A stretch of 64,000 nt of DNA, from contig JBDKTA010000044.1 of assembly GCA_039680605.1 (NCBI GenBank), positions 62,001 to 126,000 of the forward strand, in the 5' to 3' direction. Below the pieces are notes generated by a model that searched no databases, was not told the DNA's origin, and saw only the letters and a list, made by a program, of their open reading frames with translations. Made by a program: the position numbers and the translations under genes. Source of the DNA: Planctomycetaceae bacterium. GTDB taxonomy: Bacteria; Planctomycetota; Phycisphaerae; SM23-33. The number at the start of each line of letters is the position of its first letter. Position 1 is the stretch's first letter. Of this stretch, positions 63,277 to 64,000 are shown one piece after another.

Positions 63277-64000
63277 ATGCGAATTCTCTATCTCGACATC
63301 GACACATTGCGGCCGGACCATCTGGCCTGCTATGGGTATCTGCGGAACACCTCGCCGAATATTGACCGCATCGCCGCACAGGGCGTGCGGTACGATCACT
63401 GCTACGTCAGCGACGCGCCGTGCCTGCCCAGCCGCGCGGCCATGTTCACCGGGCGGTTCGGCATCCACAGCGGCGTGGTGAATCACGGCGGTCTGGCGGC
63501 TGATCCTTTCCCGATCGGGCGCGACCGCAATTTCAACACGCAGGGCCAGCATCCGGGGCTGATCTCGGCGCTGCGGCGGACGGGGCTGCACCCGGTGAGC
63601 TTCAGCCCCTTCGCCGAGCGGCACAGCGCGTGGTGGTTCTACGAGGGTTGGCGCGAGATGACCAACCCCGGCAAGTGCGGCGGCGAGTCGGCCGACGAGA
63701 TCGTGCCGGCGGCGATGCGGTGGCTGGGCGAGAACGCCCGGCGCGACGACTGGATGGTACACATCAACATCTGGGACCCGCACACGCCGTATCGGAGCCC
63801 GGAGGATTTCGGCAACCCCTTCGCCGGCCTGCCCATTGACGGCTGGTACAGCGAGGACCTTCGCCGGCGGCAGTGGGAGAGTTTCGGTCCGGGCGGTCCT
63901 CAGGACCCCGGCGGCGGGTGGGGCCTGTTCGATTTCTCGCGCTACGCCCGCATGTGCAATCAGATCGCCTCGATGGATGACTACCGAACGTGGATCGACG
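63277..64000 (+). CDS. Sulfatase, N-terminal part (runs off the window)
   Basis: The frame is open to the window end, so only 241 residues are visible. The start MRILYLDIDTLRPDHLACYG gives the metal-binding DxDTLRxD of formylglycine sulfatases, and CLPSR (Cys49-Arg53) is the C-x-P-x-R sequence modified to formylglycine. NIWDPHTPY follows the family pattern. No signal peptide is visible, so it may act in the cytoplasm or periplasm after another export route. Planctomycetota carry many such genes for sulfated polysaccharides. Confidence 0.93.
   Translation, partial: MRILYLDIDTLRPDHLACYGYLRNTSPNIDRIAAQGVRYDHCYVSDAPCLPSRAAMFTGRFGIHSGVVNHGGLAADPFPIGRDRNFNTQGQHPGLISALRRTGLHPVSFSPFAERHSAWWFYEGWREMTNPGKCGGESADEIVPAAMRWLGENARRDDWMVHINIWDPHTPYRSPEDFGNPFAGLPIDGWYSEDLRRRQWESFGPGGPQDPGGGWGLFDFSRYARMCNQIASMDDYRTWID

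Overview
The window is a GC-rich chromosomal segment from a bacterium that, judging by gene content, belongs to the Planctomycetota, most likely a Phycisphaerae-type lineage. The pointers are three PEP-CTERM surface proteins, an H-X9-DG pseudopilin, an ECF sigma / membrane anti-sigma pair, a five-gene Gld-like ABC export block, sulfatase and heparinase genes, and many palindromic repeats between genes. The assignment is inference from gene families. No rRNA or phylogenetic marker was compared.

Layout. Bases 1-4421 hold the end of a division/cell-wall cluster (murE-murF-mraY-ftsW, translationally coupled, no murD between mraY and ftsW). It is closed off by a convergent GH65-like gene (4387-6219). 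Bases 6591-9208 hold a four-gene minus-strand island in which two near-duplicate PEP-CTERM proteins sit between two related small receiver-like proteins. A GT4 glycosyltransferase, a secreted VIT/vWA protein and pyrD follow. From 24391 down to 14513 runs a minus-strand operon of a GldA-type ATPase, permease, GldG-like protein, DUF4340 protein, small exported protein and an AroD-AroE fusion. Bases 24683-27892 carry two secreted calcineurin-like phosphoesterases.

Bases 28312-32746 are a regulatory and surface region: a URO-D family protein, a third PEP-CTERM protein with a strong terminator, a XylR-like regulator preceded by three phased direct repeats, and an AraC regulator. Bases 32905-36772 look like a copper-handling operon (lipoprotein, TolC-family protein, Tat-exported multicopper oxidase, lipoprotein). 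From 43270 down to 36831 a long minus-strand run encodes a pseudopilin, two membrane proteins, a lipoprotein, a zinc-ribbon protein, an M20 peptidase and a second URO-D-like protein. xseA-xseB and an ECF sigma / anti-sigma pair follow, and the anti-sigma ectodomain is related to the pseudopilin.

Bases 47464-57770 hold a heparinase II/III-like protein bracketed by low-complexity inverted repeats, an HNH nuclease, GDPD, CstA, an orphan SPOA (FliN-like) protein, quinol nitric oxide reductase and ispG. The right end has a short DUF347-like membrane protein, an initiator tRNA, a probable transposase remnant, an MFS transporter, a B12/radical SAM protein, a cupin lipoprotein, a membrane protein and the start of a sulfatase that runs off the window.

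The most distinctive traits are the REC-PEP-PEP-REC island, the anti-sigma/pseudopilin chimera, the phased operator-like repeats at 30434-30527, and the number of distinct palindromic repeat families, several of which can form mutually exclusive hairpins.
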